Part shown: piece after piece, positions 1-8,913 of the stretch
Layout: the number at the start of each line of letters is the position of its first letter
Position numbering within the stretch: the first letter of the stretch is position 1
Source of the DNA: Amphibacillus marinus
GTDB lineage: Bacteria > Bacillota > Bacilli > Bacillales > Amphibacillaceae
DNA length: 64,000 bases
Direction of reading: 5' to 3'
Assembly (NCBI RefSeq): GCF_900110345.1
Contig: NZ_FODJ01000002.1
Span: 62,001 to 126,000 of the forward strand
Notes under the pieces: generated by a model
Told to the model about the DNA's origin: nothing
The model's input: only the letters and a program-made list of their open reading frames with translations
The model's database searches: none
Made by a program: the position numbers and the translations under genes

Positions 1-129
1 CTGTTGCCAGTTTGTATTTGCAGAGGCAATTAATTCAATTGCATAGTGGCCATCTTCCTCTACTTGAATCGATCCGCTCCATGTTTCACCTAACTGTAAT
101 GCTTTGTCAACAATAAGTCGCTCCTCCAT
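1..129 (-). CDS. Partial CDS, N-terminal 43 residues of an unrecognised protein
   Basis: An open frame begins at an ATG (127-129) behind an AGGAG ribosome site and runs off the left edge. The visible residues (starting MEERLIVDKALQLGETW) have no signal peptide or membrane segment. It follows the ABC permease by about 20 bases on the same strand, so it is probably the last visible member of the transporter operon, perhaps an enzyme acting on the imported compound. I do not recognise the family. Confidence 0.6.
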   Translation of the reverse strand, partial: MEERLIVDKALQLGETWSGSIQVEEDGHYAIELIASANTNWQQ

Positions 130-149
130 TTTTTCAGCTCCTTTTTATA

Positions 150-986
150 TTAGCTCAACTCTTTTTTCGAATGCTTCATGTTACTCCAAATGTAAAAACA
201 ACCAACAGCAGAGCTCAACAGAAACATGAAAACAGCTAAGCTACTCGACTGGCCAATCTCGTTAAATACCGAAAAGTGCTGTTGCATCGAAACCCCTAGC
301 ATTTGTGGGGCGTTGCGGTCAATGAGAAAGGGTGCGGTGAAACTACCGATAATCCCCATAAACAAAAAGGTAATTGCCACTAGCATCGTCTTGTAAGAAA
401 GCGGTAAAATAAAACGAATAAATAGTTGCCATTTCGTTGCACCAACATCTCTTGCCCCTTCAATGATCGAATTAGGAATACCTTGCAAGGCAGATAAAAG
501 TAACATTGTCGTAAATGGAATGTTAAACCAAACATTAATCATAATTAAACCTCGTACATGATAAATAATTGGCAGCATATTATCTGTCCCAATTAAACGC
601 GCAACCCAACCATTATTACGGTAGAAGTTAATAAAACCATATACTGCAATAACACCTGGAATAAACATCGGAATGAGATAGAGCTTATTAATTAGCTTTG
701 AAAAAAAACGCGTACTAAATCGCAAGTAGAGTGCAATTCCATAAGCAATTATTAGAACAAAAAAACAGGAGATAATTGTCACAAACATGGTGTGCCGGAT
801 GTTTTGACTAATAAGTGGTTCCGTAAAAATGTAGCGGTAATTGTCCCAGCTCCATTCCCCAGCCCGATTTTGAAGGCTTGTCCGAACAGACATCATGACC
901 GGATAGGCAACTAATACAAGTAATGTTAGGAAAGAGGGCATAACCAGCCCTATTCCTAACACCTTTCCTTTCAAAAGTCTGCTCAT
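150..986 (-). CDS. ABC importer permease (binding-protein-dependent)
   Basis: A 278-residue inner-membrane permease with about six hydrophobic segments. The ATPase-docking EAA loop is clear near residue 178 (EGARDVGATKWQLF, ending in ILPLS). Its ATG overlaps the stop of the lipoprotein gene by four bases (ATGA), showing tight coupling in one operon with lipoprotein, ATPase and second permease. This type of two-permease importer with a PotA/FbpC-like ATPase serves polyamines, iron, thiamine or phosphonates; the sequence alone does not choose between them. Confidence 0.9.
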   Translation of the reverse strand: MSRLLKGKVLGIGLVMPSFLTLLVLVAYPVMMSVRTSLQNRAGEWSWDNYRYIFTEPLISQNIRHTMFVTIISCFFVLIIAYGIALYLRFSTRFFSKLINKLYLIPMFIPGVIAVYGFINFYRNNGWVARLIGTDNMLPIIYHVRGLIMINVWFNIPFTTMLLLSALQGIPNSIIEGARDVGATKWQLFIRFILPLSYKTMLVAITFLFMGIIGSFTAPFLIDRNAPQMLGVSMQQHFSVFNEIGQSSSLAVFMFLLSSAVGCFYIWSNMKHSKKELS

Positions 987-2128
987 TGCGCAGCCACTTC
1001 TCTTTGCCAGCGCTTGACTAATTCCTCACTTAGTTCACCACCATTAAAGATGCGATAGCCATCGCTTACGTCACTAAATCGTTCTTGATCTTCTTCTGAA
1101 AGAAGATCCCACCTAATACCAGGGTAGCCATACATTTGATCAATGACAACCTCTTGTGCCTCAACAGTTAAAACAAAATCTAGAAAAGCTTCCGAAGCTT
1201 GTTTCCGTTCATCAACCCCGTTATCAGCAATCATTAAATAGCTTGGGCCACCAGTAAACGCTGGATTAATCTGCTTAAGCTTTGTTGAGCTTGGTAGCAT
1301 GTTCGTATTTATTTGTTCTAATGCCATGTCGGACCACGCTGGAATCATATCCACCTCTGAGCTAGCAAGTAAATCTAGTGTCCCTTGATTCTTCTGTGGA
1401 TAGATACCATCATTATACAAAGAAGATGCTAAGTCTCTTAGTAAAGCAAAACCAGGAGCCCAATCATCCATAATACTCTCATCTTGAATGTTCATTGCCT
1501 CATCTGGTAGTTGATTATAAACTGCCGTCAGCACAAACGAGCTTCCAGCGCCGCCGGTACTCGGATCATTATAGGCAAACCTCCCCGGGTTATCCTTTAT
1601 CCACTGATAGAGCTCTTCGGCTGTGTCAGGAACATCAGCAACAGCATCTTCATTGTAGGCTAGCACCACAGAAGAGGCACGGTAAGGAACAGCCATATTA
1701 TTAGCACCTGTTAAATTTGATTCGTCAATATTTGATAGGTTAGGAATACCTTCCTCATCCAACTGATAAAATAACCCCCCTTCATTTTCACTGCGAATAA
1801 TATCAGACAGGGTCCCTTCATAAATATCAATGCCCGAATCGTTATTTGATTGCTTGGCCGCTATTAACCGATCCATTGTTGATTGTCCACCTGTCCCTGA
1901 GGGAATGAACACAAGGTTAACTTCGATCTCGTCTTGTGTCTCTTCAAACATTGGGATTACTGTTTCCCAATAGGCCTCAACATTTTGTGAGCCCGTACTA
2001 TAAATTGAAATGGTGGTTCGACCATCAGCATTAGCTCCCTCACCTTCTCCACAAGCTCCTAAAATTAAGCCCATCAGAATAAGCCCTATCACTACACCTA
2101 TTTTCTTTACTTGTCTAAATTGTTGCAT
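983..2128 (-). CDS. ABC importer substrate-binding lipoprotein (family 1)
   Basis: An extracytoplasmic solute-binding protein of about 381 residues. A hydrophobic signal peptide ends in the lipobox LILGAC, so it is predicted to be lipid-anchored outside the membrane. An in-frame ATG exists at 2158, but GGAGAGG lies between it and the ATG at 2128, so I prefer 2128. The N-terminus overlaps the ATPase gene by 14 bases. The segment YNDPSTGGAGSSF recalls the ligand-proximal part of YnjB/ThiB/PhnS-type proteins, but the substrate cannot be named. Confidence 0.85.
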   Translation of the reverse strand: MQQFRQVKKIGVVIGLILMGLILGACGEGEGANADGRTTISIYSTGSQNVEAYWETVIPMFEETQDEIEVNLVFIPSGTGGQSTMDRLIAAKQSNNDSGIDIYEGTLSDIIRSENEGGLFYQLDEEGIPNLSNIDESNLTGANNMAVPYRASSVVLAYNEDAVADVPDTAEELYQWIKDNPGRFAYNDPSTGGAGSSFVLTAVYNQLPDEAMNIQDESIMDDWAPGFALLRDLASSLYNDGIYPQKNQGTLDLLASSEVDMIPAWSDMALEQINTNMLPSSTKLKQINPAFTGGPSYLMIADNGVDERKQASEAFLDFVLTVEAQEVVIDQMYGYPGIRWDLLSEEDQERFSDVSDGYRIFNGGELSEELVKRWQREVAAQ

Positions 2129-3182
2129 ATGCCTCATTCCTCTCCAAATAGTTTTCATTGCTATCTTGAAATGATTGAATTCTTGTCAGCGTAACGTGTA
2201 CAATCCGTCCTAGCTCTACTGTGTTAATCTCATTTTTATCAATAAACATTTTTAATTGACCAAAGATGGTATGTAGCGTTACCTCAACATAATGACCGAG
2301 CATCATTATCTTTGCTACTTTAGCTTCAATACTTGGTTTCCCTTCACTTAACTTAACATCCTCTGGACGAATACCAACAGCCACCTCGCCAATTAGCCCT
2401 CGTTCATTGGGGAAAATTAGCTGATCAATTCTAATCCCGTCTGGTTGCGCGTAGCCCTTAATAAAATTCATTCGACCAATAAATTGCGCGACAAATAGTG
2501 AAGCAGGCTTATGGTAAATCTCATAGGGTTGTGCGACTTGCTCAATCTTCCCCCGATTCATCACAACGATTCGATCTGAAATTGATAGAGCCTCCTCCTG
2601 ATCATGTGTGACAAATAGCATGGTCAAATTTTGTTCGGCTTGAATTTCTCGCAATTCCTCACGTAACTCATGGCGTAATTTTGCATCTAAGGCTGAAAAA
2701 GGCTCATCAAGTAATAATACTTCTGGTTCTAGTAATAAGGCACGTGCTAAAGCGATCCGTTGTTGCTGGCCTCCTGAAAGCTCACTTGGGTATTTCTTTT
2801 CACTTCCTGTCAAGTGAACAAGGTTTAGTGCCCAATCGACTCGTTCAGTAATAAATGATTTTTTCTTCTTTTTAAGCTTTAAGCTAAAGGCTAAGTTGTC
2901 ATAAACCGTCATATGAGGCCAAAGATTGTAGCTCTGGAAAACCATGGCACTCGGACGTTTTTCTGGGACGACATTCGTCACATCTCTATCGCCAATTCGA
3001 ATAATGCCTTCGCTTGGGTCAACAAATCCTCCTACGCTTCGTAATACAGTAGTCTTACCACATCCTGATGGGCCTAAGAGTGTCACAAGCTCACCTTTTG
3101 CTACCTCAATTGATATGTCTCGAACACCTTCACCTGTCTGATAGATTTTGGATAAGCCTTCTACTGATAATTGTATGGACAT
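2115..3182 (-). CDS. ABC importer ATPase (MalK/PotA/FbpC type)
   Basis: A 355-residue cytoplasmic ATPase. Walker A is GPSGCGKTT (37-45), the Q-loop is near 83, the signature is LSGGQQQR (135-142), Walker B is LLLDEPFSALD (156-166) and the switch histidine sits in VTHDQEEA (191-198). The C-terminal 120 residues form the TOBE-type regulatory extension usual for this subfamily. It lies between the first permease gene and the lipoprotein gene in one leftward operon and powers their transport. Confidence 0.92.
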   Translation of the reverse strand: MSIQLSVEGLSKIYQTGEGVRDISIEVAKGELVTLLGPSGCGKTTVLRSVGGFVDPSEGIIRIGDRDVTNVVPEKRPSAMVFQSYNLWPHMTVYDNLAFSLKLKKKKKSFITERVDWALNLVHLTGSEKKYPSELSGGQQQRIALARALLLEPEVLLLDEPFSALDAKLRHELREELREIQAEQNLTMLFVTHDQEEALSISDRIVVMNRGKIEQVAQPYEIYHKPASLFVAQFIGRMNFIKGYAQPDGIRIDQLIFPNERGLIGEVAVGIRPEDVKLSEGKPSIEAKVAKIMMLGHYVEVTLHTIFGQLKMFIDKNEINTVELGRIVHVTLTRIQSFQDSNENYLERNEAYATI

Positions 3183-3203
3183 GATTCTCTACTCCTTTTG
3201 TAA

Positions 3204-4025
3204 CTATTTCAACTTAAACCCGTTAGCAAAGGATTCTGCTCCGACAAATTTTCGAGCTGCTACAAGTAACAAGATAGTCGGTAACGTTAAAATGACTGAA
3301 AATACTGAACCAGCTGTACTTGGATAATCGGCAATAATTGAATACATAATGACTGGCATTGTCCGATAATCAGGAATACCAACTAAAAACGTACCTTCCG
3401 CTTCATTTAAAGAAGATAAAAAAGTAAATACAGAAGCAACAATAATGCCTGGTTTTGCCATCGGTAACGTAATGTGCCAAAAGACCTTTAATGGTGATGC
3501 GCCTACATCACGAGCTGATTCTTCTTGTGAGCGATGAACATTCTCAAACGCAGCCGAAGGAATCCAGGTCATATACATGAGGGTGTTAATGAGATGAATA
3601 AGAACAATCCCAACAAATGTATTCATTAAGTTAAGCTGGTAAAATAGGACAGCGATTGAAACGTACAGACCCATTTTAGGAAAAGCATTTGTTAACAAAA
3701 ATGAAAATAGAAAAAAGCGCCTTAAAGGAAATTGGATGCGCGCAAATGCATAAGCTGCTGGAATACAAATAAGTAATGAAATTAGTGTTACAATTGTGGC
3801 AATAAGAAAGGAGAGCCAAATTGAACTAATAATCGCATCGTTTTGTAACACAAATGTCCACCATGTTAGGGACCATTCACTCGGCAAGCGATCTGGGTAT
3901 TGCCACTCGCCTGAAAATGCCAGCAGTAGTAAATTTAATAATGGACCAAAGAAAAAGATAACAAAGATGAAGAAACAAACAAACCCTGTAAACTTAAGCT
4001 TGCCTATTAATTTAATAAACCACAA
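3204..4025 (-). CDS. ABC importer permease, first gene of the operon
   Basis: A 273-residue membrane protein with about six hydrophobic segments and an EAA loop (EESARDVGASPLKVFW) near residues 168-183. The start is a TTG at 4023-4025, preceded by GAGGTGAT at good spacing; no ATG fits better. It is the promoter-proximal gene of the leftward importer operon and is the second transmembrane subunit. The 390-base region upstream carries a likely GntR/HutC operator pair. Confidence 0.9.
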   Translation of the reverse strand: MWFIKLIGKLKFTGFVCFFIFVIFFFGPLLNLLLLAFSGEWQYPDRLPSEWSLTWWTFVLQNDAIISSIWLSFLIATIVTLISLLICIPAAYAFARIQFPLRRFFLFSFLLTNAFPKMGLYVSIAVLFYQLNLMNTFVGIVLIHLINTLMYMTWIPSAAFENVHRSQEESARDVGASPLKVFWHITLPMAKPGIIVASVFTFLSSLNEAEGTFLVGIPDYRTMPVIMYSIIADYPSTAGSVFSVILTLPTILLLVAARKFVGAESFANGFKLK

Positions 4026-4066
4026 AAAATCACCTCGCCCTTCCTGCCTGACTTATTAAATAGAAA

Positions 4067-4077
4067 TATAGACCTCT
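4067..4077 (-). promoter_or_regulatory. Half-conserved GntR/HutC operator
   Basis: On the minus strand this reads AGAGGTCTATA, the same 11 bases found in the full site about 50 bases upstream, in inverted orientation on the plus strand. It lies 42 bases ahead of the permease start, where a repressor would block the promoter or early transcription. Confidence 0.5.
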
Positions 4078-4125
4078 ATAGATAATAAAGGGGATAAATA
4101 ATTAGTTTCATTACTTATACACAAA

Positions 4126-4141
4126 AGAGGTCTATACCTCT
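4126..4141 (+). promoter_or_regulatory. GntR/HutC-type operator
   Basis: AGAGGTCTATACCTCT is an inverted repeat (GAGGT/ACCTC arms). Its core GTCTATAC fits the published HutC-subfamily consensus GTMTAKAC. A HutC-type gene ends 275 bases away, so autoregulation and control of the importer operon are likely. The rest of 4026-4415 holds no gene I can support. Confidence 0.6.
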
Positions 4142-4415
4142 TTAATTAAAATATAACATTAGAGTATTAAGATAGGGTTAGCTGAATGTATAGCTTGTGT
4201 TAAGAATCATGGCTAATCCATTTATTTTCCCAAGAAAAAGCCTGATTAGAACTTCAGCACAAACATCCAGACGTTACCATAACCCATTAGCGTGTGCTAA
4301 ATATTAGATTAGAGCTACAGGAGAATATGACTGGTGTGTCTAATTAGTAGAGGGATAGAATGACAATATAAAAAACTACTTAAGGTTAGTGGTGTCCCTT
4401 AAGTAGTTTGCTTAG

Positions 4416-5138
4416 TTAATAGTCTATTCTTGTTCGTGAGATCGTAAATTTAAAAACGTCATTGCGAAAGTAATCAAAAGAATATAAAACAGGTATATTA
4501 TGACGATCATAGTGTAGTTGCTTTAAAAGCAAAACAGTTGAATCTGGATGTATTAATAATTTTTGGCAATTTTGATCGGTATGTAGCGGCACGATAATCT
4601 CTGATGTAGCATGCCGAATACTAATCTTTGCAATACTTTGTAAATATTGAAACAAAGAACCAATTGAACCTTTTTGAATAATGTCATCTTTCACAAGTTT
4701 TGCGGGAATAATATTCTTTGAGAAAACAACTGGCTCATTATTTGCTGTTCTAATCCGTTCATGAATGATGACCTCATCATCTGATAGCAGATTTAATTGC
4801 TTAGCCCAATCCTTCTCTGGTTGCTCAATAACGAGCTTCTCCCTTTGTTCACCGTCTTCAAGACCGGCGTGTTTAATCATATCGGTAATACTCATTAATT
4901 TCTCCAAACTATTTGGCATTATCGGTAGTTGGTTAACGACAAATGTCCCAACGCCATGCTTGACATCTAATTTCCCTTCATTTGCTAATCGCTGAATGGC
5001 AGCTCTTACTGTCACACGACTTACTTTGAATTGTTTAGCTAATTCAACTTCAGCAGGTAGACGATCACCGATACGAAAACGCCCAGCTTCGATATCCAAT
5101 TCTAGCTCTTCCTTAATCCTGATATATTGTGGCTTCAT
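4416..5138 (-). CDS. GntR-family (HutC subfamily) transcriptional regulator
   Basis: About 240 residues. The N-terminal winged helix contains the classic GntR pattern GDRLPAEVELAKQFKVSR followed by VTVRAAIQRLANEGKL (residues 20-55). The C-terminal UTRA-like effector domain includes the typical IPVLYSFDYFRNDVFKF segment. An in-frame ATG occurs three codons earlier (5147), but the GGATG ribosome site overlaps it, so 5138 is preferred. It probably represses the importer through the operators at 4067-4141, with the imported solute or a derivative as effector. Confidence 0.85.
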   Translation of the reverse strand: MKPQYIRIKEELELDIEAGRFRIGDRLPAEVELAKQFKVSRVTVRAAIQRLANEGKLDVKHGVGTFVVNQLPIMPNSLEKLMSITDMIKHAGLEDGEQREKLVIEQPEKDWAKQLNLLSDDEVIIHERIRTANNEPVVFSKNIIPAKLVKDDIIQKGSIGSLFQYLQSIAKISIRHATSEIIVPLHTDQNCQKLLIHPDSTVLLLKQLHYDRHNIPVLYSFDYFRNDVFKFTISRTRIDY

Positions 5139-5202
5139 CACAATCATCCTTTTTTTAACTTTAAACTTTAATTAGCATATCACCAAATCAGTTAAAGTTC
5201 TA

Positions 5203-6963
5203 TCAAAAATTCATATCTTCTTGATCAAACCAGACTGCTTTAAAGTCAAGCCAACCTAATGCATTAATGTGAATATTTTTAAAATAGCTCGGATAAATTG
5301 CATATTGGTTCAGGCGATAAAGATACATACCATAGAATTTTGCACTAACTTTTTCTTCAAGTTCATCAAGTAATCCCAACGCTTCATTAGGTTGGCGCAC
5401 CGTTGTCAGACAATTCTCTACCTGACCTTTAAGCGTTGGTGGAAGATGATGTGTTAGCAGACTTTGACTACCCAAAAAAGCTTTAAAATAGGATATTAAA
5501 GGATGATCATGAGCAATCTGTTCACCCAAGAGCATATCATATTGATGAAGCTGTTGTTGGAAAAAGTTTTGATAATCAAATACTTTTAATTGTACACGTA
5601 CACCAATTTTATTTAACCGCGCACAAATCCAATTAGCATCCTGTTCGTTTCCTGCCCCTTGATAACAAGCAAGTGTTAAGACTTCACCTTGATACTGACT
5701 TGCTTCAATTAAGTGCTTGGTATCAGGTAAACATTTCCTTGTTTTTTCATGTTGCTCTAATTCTCTTCGCATGCGCGATGCCGTTAGATAGCGATTGCCA
5801 CCCAATTGTTTAATTAGCTCTGCCGGCTGAACGGCGCTAATAATTGCTTGACGAAGTTGCTCATTTTTTGCTAATGGTCCCGCTTGGGCATTAAAGGTTA
5901 ATAATTTACTACCGTGATCAATATGCGTATATGCTTGAAAATCTCGTTGTTCATGTTTATAAGGGTAATGATAGAAATTTAAGTTAGCGTACTTAGCTTT
6001 GACATCAATGTCAGTATTGTCATATAAGCTCGGAAAGAAATACAAGGTAATCTGATCCAGAAAAGGGCGAGTATGATAATAGTTATTATGCACAGCTAGA
6101 TTCAGCTTTTGCTCAGTGTTTTCAATTAATTGATACGGTCCCGTCCCAACCATCTTTCCTGCTTGATCCTTGATGAAAATTGCCCCAGCTAGCGTCGTCA
6201 AACATGCTAGTAAAAAGGGCATCGGTTTATTAAAGCGGAGCTTAACGGTTAATTCATTAATTGATGCAATACTATCAAGGTGCTCGAACACCCAATGGTA
6301 CGGGGAGGCATTATCATGTTGGTGAAGTTGGATACAACGACAAACATCAGCAGCAGTTACGCGTTCTTGATGATGAAAGTAGACTGCTTTCCTTATATAT
6401 AAGGTCCATTTAGTAAATGATTTGTTTACTGCCCAGGTATGAGCTATCCCTGGCCTAACCTCTTGTGAACCTGATTGAAATTGAACAAGCGTATCATACA
6501 AATATGACATAAAATGATTTTCTGTACGTCGATCAACGCGGAGCGGATCTAGAATGGGCAACGGTCGATAAGACGGAAAGCGTAAATGATCAGTATCCTC
6601 TTGATCAACGTAGCTCAAGATAAAGTCCAGAAAGGTAGCTCTTGTTAAGAATGAATGGTCAGTTTGATATTTTTGGAGAAATGATAGTGCCTGTTCAATT
6701 GATTTTTCTAAGACTAACCGTTTTGCTTCAGTTTTAACAACCTGTTCAAGAGTACAAACAAATATAATTTGCGAACGATTCCCTCGGCCAAGTCCACTGT
6801 ACCATTCAATCCATTTATTATCTTGCATTTTTTTAATAATGTTTTTAACATGTCGCTCAGTACAGTGTAAAAGTCTTGCTAGCTCAGGAATAGTAACAAC
6901 AACTGTAGCCTGTTGCCCTTGCTTTTCTTTAAGCTCCCACAATAAGGAGAAATACTCTATCAA
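5203..6963 (-). CDS. SgrR-like transcriptional regulator with solute-binding domain
   Basis: A 586-residue protein. Residues 1-110 form an SgrR_N-type winged helix (IPELARLLHCTERHVKNIIK). The remainder resembles a family 5 (oligopeptide/dipeptide type) solute-binding protein without a signal peptide (PGIAHTWAVNKSFTKWTLYIRK near 160), so it probably senses a small molecule in the cytoplasm. The start is TTG at 6961-6963 after AGGTGATT. It is divergent from a two-gene operon ending in an MFS transporter, a layout that recalls enterobacterial sgrR-setA. Its ligand is unknown. Confidence 0.8.
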   Translation of the reverse strand: MIEYFSLLWELKEKQGQQATVVVTIPELARLLHCTERHVKNIIKKMQDNKWIEWYSGLGRGNRSQIIFVCTLEQVVKTEAKRLVLEKSIEQALSFLQKYQTDHSFLTRATFLDFILSYVDQEDTDHLRFPSYRPLPILDPLRVDRRTENHFMSYLYDTLVQFQSGSQEVRPGIAHTWAVNKSFTKWTLYIRKAVYFHHQERVTAADVCRCIQLHQHDNASPYHWVFEHLDSIASINELTVKLRFNKPMPFLLACLTTLAGAIFIKDQAGKMVGTGPYQLIENTEQKLNLAVHNNYYHTRPFLDQITLYFFPSLYDNTDIDVKAKYANLNFYHYPYKHEQRDFQAYTHIDHGSKLLTFNAQAGPLAKNEQLRQAIISAVQPAELIKQLGGNRYLTASRMRRELEQHEKTRKCLPDTKHLIEASQYQGEVLTLACYQGAGNEQDANWICARLNKIGVRVQLKVFDYQNFFQQQLHQYDMLLGEQIAHDHPLISYFKAFLGSQSLLTHHLPPTLKGQVENCLTTVRQPNEALGLLDELEEKVSAKFYGMYLYRLNQYAIYPSYFKNIHINALGWLDFKAVWFDQEDMNF

Positions 6964-7067
6964 TTTAAAATCACCTACCTTTACTAAAAGGGGAAATAGT
7001 TATGACTATAGATTACTCTTTTTTTCATCTTTTTAAAAGCTTATCTTAAGAAAGGGAGGTTTTATTA

Positions 7068-7667
7068 ATGAAGCTTATCTTAGCAACATGGAACAAACAA
7101 AAGCAAAACGAGCTGAAAAAAGGGTTAAACCAGCTGCCAATCATAATTGAAGGATTATCTTCTTCGATACCAGATATTGATGAAGTTGGACAATCCTTTC
7201 AAGATAACGCTAAACTCAAAGTAAATGTCATTCGTAATAAATTTCCTAAAGATATTATTCTTGGGGAAGATTCTGGACTTGCAGTTGATTACTTAAATGG
7301 GTTCCCAGGTGTAAAAACAGCTCGATTCATCTCTGGCACGGATGCTAAACGAGCCCTTTACCTTATGGAAAAACTGAAGGATCAACCAGTTAGTATGCGT
7401 CAATGTGCATTTCACAGCATAATTTACCTTCATTTTCCTGATCAAACGCATGCTTTTGCTGCAGGCCGGATGCAAGGCTGGATTAACAGAAATCCTAGTC
7501 ATTCCATTGAAGGTTATCAAAGTGTTTTTCAACTTGCTAACGGACAATTTTTAAATCAACTTGCACCTGTAGCCTATTTTGCATTTTCCCATCGACAGCA
7601 GGCTTTAAGACAAGCCTATCTCTTAATTAAAGAATGGCTAGAGAAAGCTGGTGATTGCTATGAATGA
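7068..7667 (+). CDS. RdgB/HAM1-family nucleotide pyrophosphatase, divergent paralog
   Basis: A 199-residue protein of the inosine/xanthosine triphosphate pyrophosphatase family, which cleaves non-standard NTPs. The N-terminal LATWNKQKQNEL, the catalytic GEDSGLAVD (residues 66-74) with GFPGVKTARF, and the C-terminal SHR (FSHRQQAL) are present. The usual FGYDP base-recognition motif reads EGYQSVF, so the aspartate is lost and specificity may differ. It overlaps the MFS gene by eight bases and sits far from the usual rph neighbourhood, so it is probably an extra paralog. Start ATG after AAAGGGAGG. Confidence 0.75.
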   Translation: MKLILATWNKQKQNELKKGLNQLPIIIEGLSSSIPDIDEVGQSFQDNAKLKVNVIRNKFPKDIILGEDSGLAVDYLNGFPGVKTARFISGTDAKRALYLMEKLKDQPVSMRQCAFHSIIYLHFPDQTHAFAAGRMQGWINRNPSHSIEGYQSVFQLANGQFLNQLAPVAYFAFSHRQQALRQAYLLIKEWLEKAGDCYE

Positions 7668-8865
7668 TAAGAAGAAAAAGGTAATGGCTTTAGCAAGTTT
7701 AACGGGGCTTGCAATTATGGGTGATGCCATGCTGCTAATTGTTTTACCAATCTATTGGATGGACTTCGGACTTACTTCAATCTGGCAAGTTGGTGTGCTT
7801 CTATCTGTTAATCGTTTCATTCGCTTACCAATTAATCCATTAGTAGGTTGGCTTTATAGTAAATACTCATTGCGTCTCGGTATTGCGATTGCCTTAATTT
7901 TAGCAGCGATCTCCACCTTTTCCTATGGGATAATTCAGCACTTCTATCTGCTACTTATCATGCGTATGCTTTGGGGTATCGCTTGGTCCTTGCTGCGCCT
8001 TGGCGGCTATTTGTCCATTGTTAATCTATCTACAGATCAGGATCGTGGTCAGCTTATTGGACTTTATAATGGCACTTGGGGCATTGGAAGCTTAATCGGC
8101 ATGCTAGTTGGTGGTTTCCTCATTGAATTTGTCACTCTCTTCTGGATTTGCACAGTTTTTTCGTTATTGTGTAGTTGCTCACTCTTATTAATTAGAAAAC
8201 ATATCCCTGCAAACATCGGGAATAACACAACAACAAGTGGCAAACTACAGAGATCTTCATTTAAAATAACCAAAGAAGCTTTGCTGGTTTTGACAACAAG
8301 TACAGTCATGGGTCTGCTTATTTTTGGCTTATTTTCTAGTACACTGAGCTTACTAATCGACCTAAATTATCAAGGAAATCTTACTGTTTTATCACTAACC
8401 CTCTCCGCCTCAGCTATTGCTAGTGTTATTCAAGCCATTAGATGGGCATGGGACCCGATATTGGCACCCGCTGTTGGCCGTTATCTTGACCATACAAAAA
8501 GCAAGAAACAATTTCTTGTGACAGCCTTAATTTGTTTAGCAATCCTATTCTCTGTGCTGACAAGATCGATTCCTCTCCAATGGCTAATTATTATTTTATT
8601 GCTATTTCAAATCCTTTCGACTTCATTTGTGACAACAACTGATACGCTTGCCAGTAGCTTTGCTGCTCGCAAAAAATCGGTTTCGATCATGACCCTACAC
8701 ACTGTTCTAGTTGATCTAGGTGCTGCTCTCGGGCCATTGCTTGCCTTTAATCTGCTTGAGATATCCTCGCTGGCAACGGTTTATTTATTAGCTGGCATTG
8801 TATTAATTGGATTGGCAGTTGGGTGGTTAGTTAAATTTGACAAAAGAACCCTTGACTCAAACTAG
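7660..8865 (+). CDS. MFS transporter
   Basis: About 401 residues with roughly 12 hydrophobic segments and an MFS-like loop after helix 2 (GWLYSKYSLRLG). An earlier in-frame GTG exists at 7651, but GGTGATT precedes the ATG at 7660. It overlaps the RdgB-like gene, so the two are co-transcribed. The divergent SgrR-like regulator suggests export of a sugar, sugar phosphate analogue or drug; this is inferred from context only. Confidence 0.8.
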   Translation: MNDKKKKVMALASLTGLAIMGDAMLLIVLPIYWMDFGLTSIWQVGVLLSVNRFIRLPINPLVGWLYSKYSLRLGIAIALILAAISTFSYGIIQHFYLLLIMRMLWGIAWSLLRLGGYLSIVNLSTDQDRGQLIGLYNGTWGIGSLIGMLVGGFLIEFVTLFWICTVFSLLCSCSLLLIRKHIPANIGNNTTTSGKLQRSSFKITKEALLVLTTSTVMGLLIFGLFSSTLSLLIDLNYQGNLTVLSLTLSASAIASVIQAIRWAWDPILAPAVGRYLDHTKSKKQFLVTALICLAILFSVLTRSIPLQWLIIILLLFQILSTSFVTTTDTLASSFAARKKSVSIMTLHTVLVDLGAALGPLLAFNLLEISSLATVYLLAGIVLIGLAVGWLVKFDKRTLDSN

Positions 8866-8885
8866 TACATCACTGTATGATGTAC
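8852..8885 (+). promoter_or_regulatory. padR promoter with overlapping inverted-repeat operator
   Basis: TTGACT (8852-8857) and TATGAT (8876-8881) with an 18-base spacer form a good sigma-A promoter. A perfect inverted repeat GTACATCA-N5-TGATGTAC (8865-8885) covers the -10 box. PadR-family proteins bind ATGT/ACAT-containing dyads, so autorepression is likely. Confidence 0.65.
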
Positions 8886-8913
8886 TTAACAACATAATGT
8901 TAGAGGTGTAATA

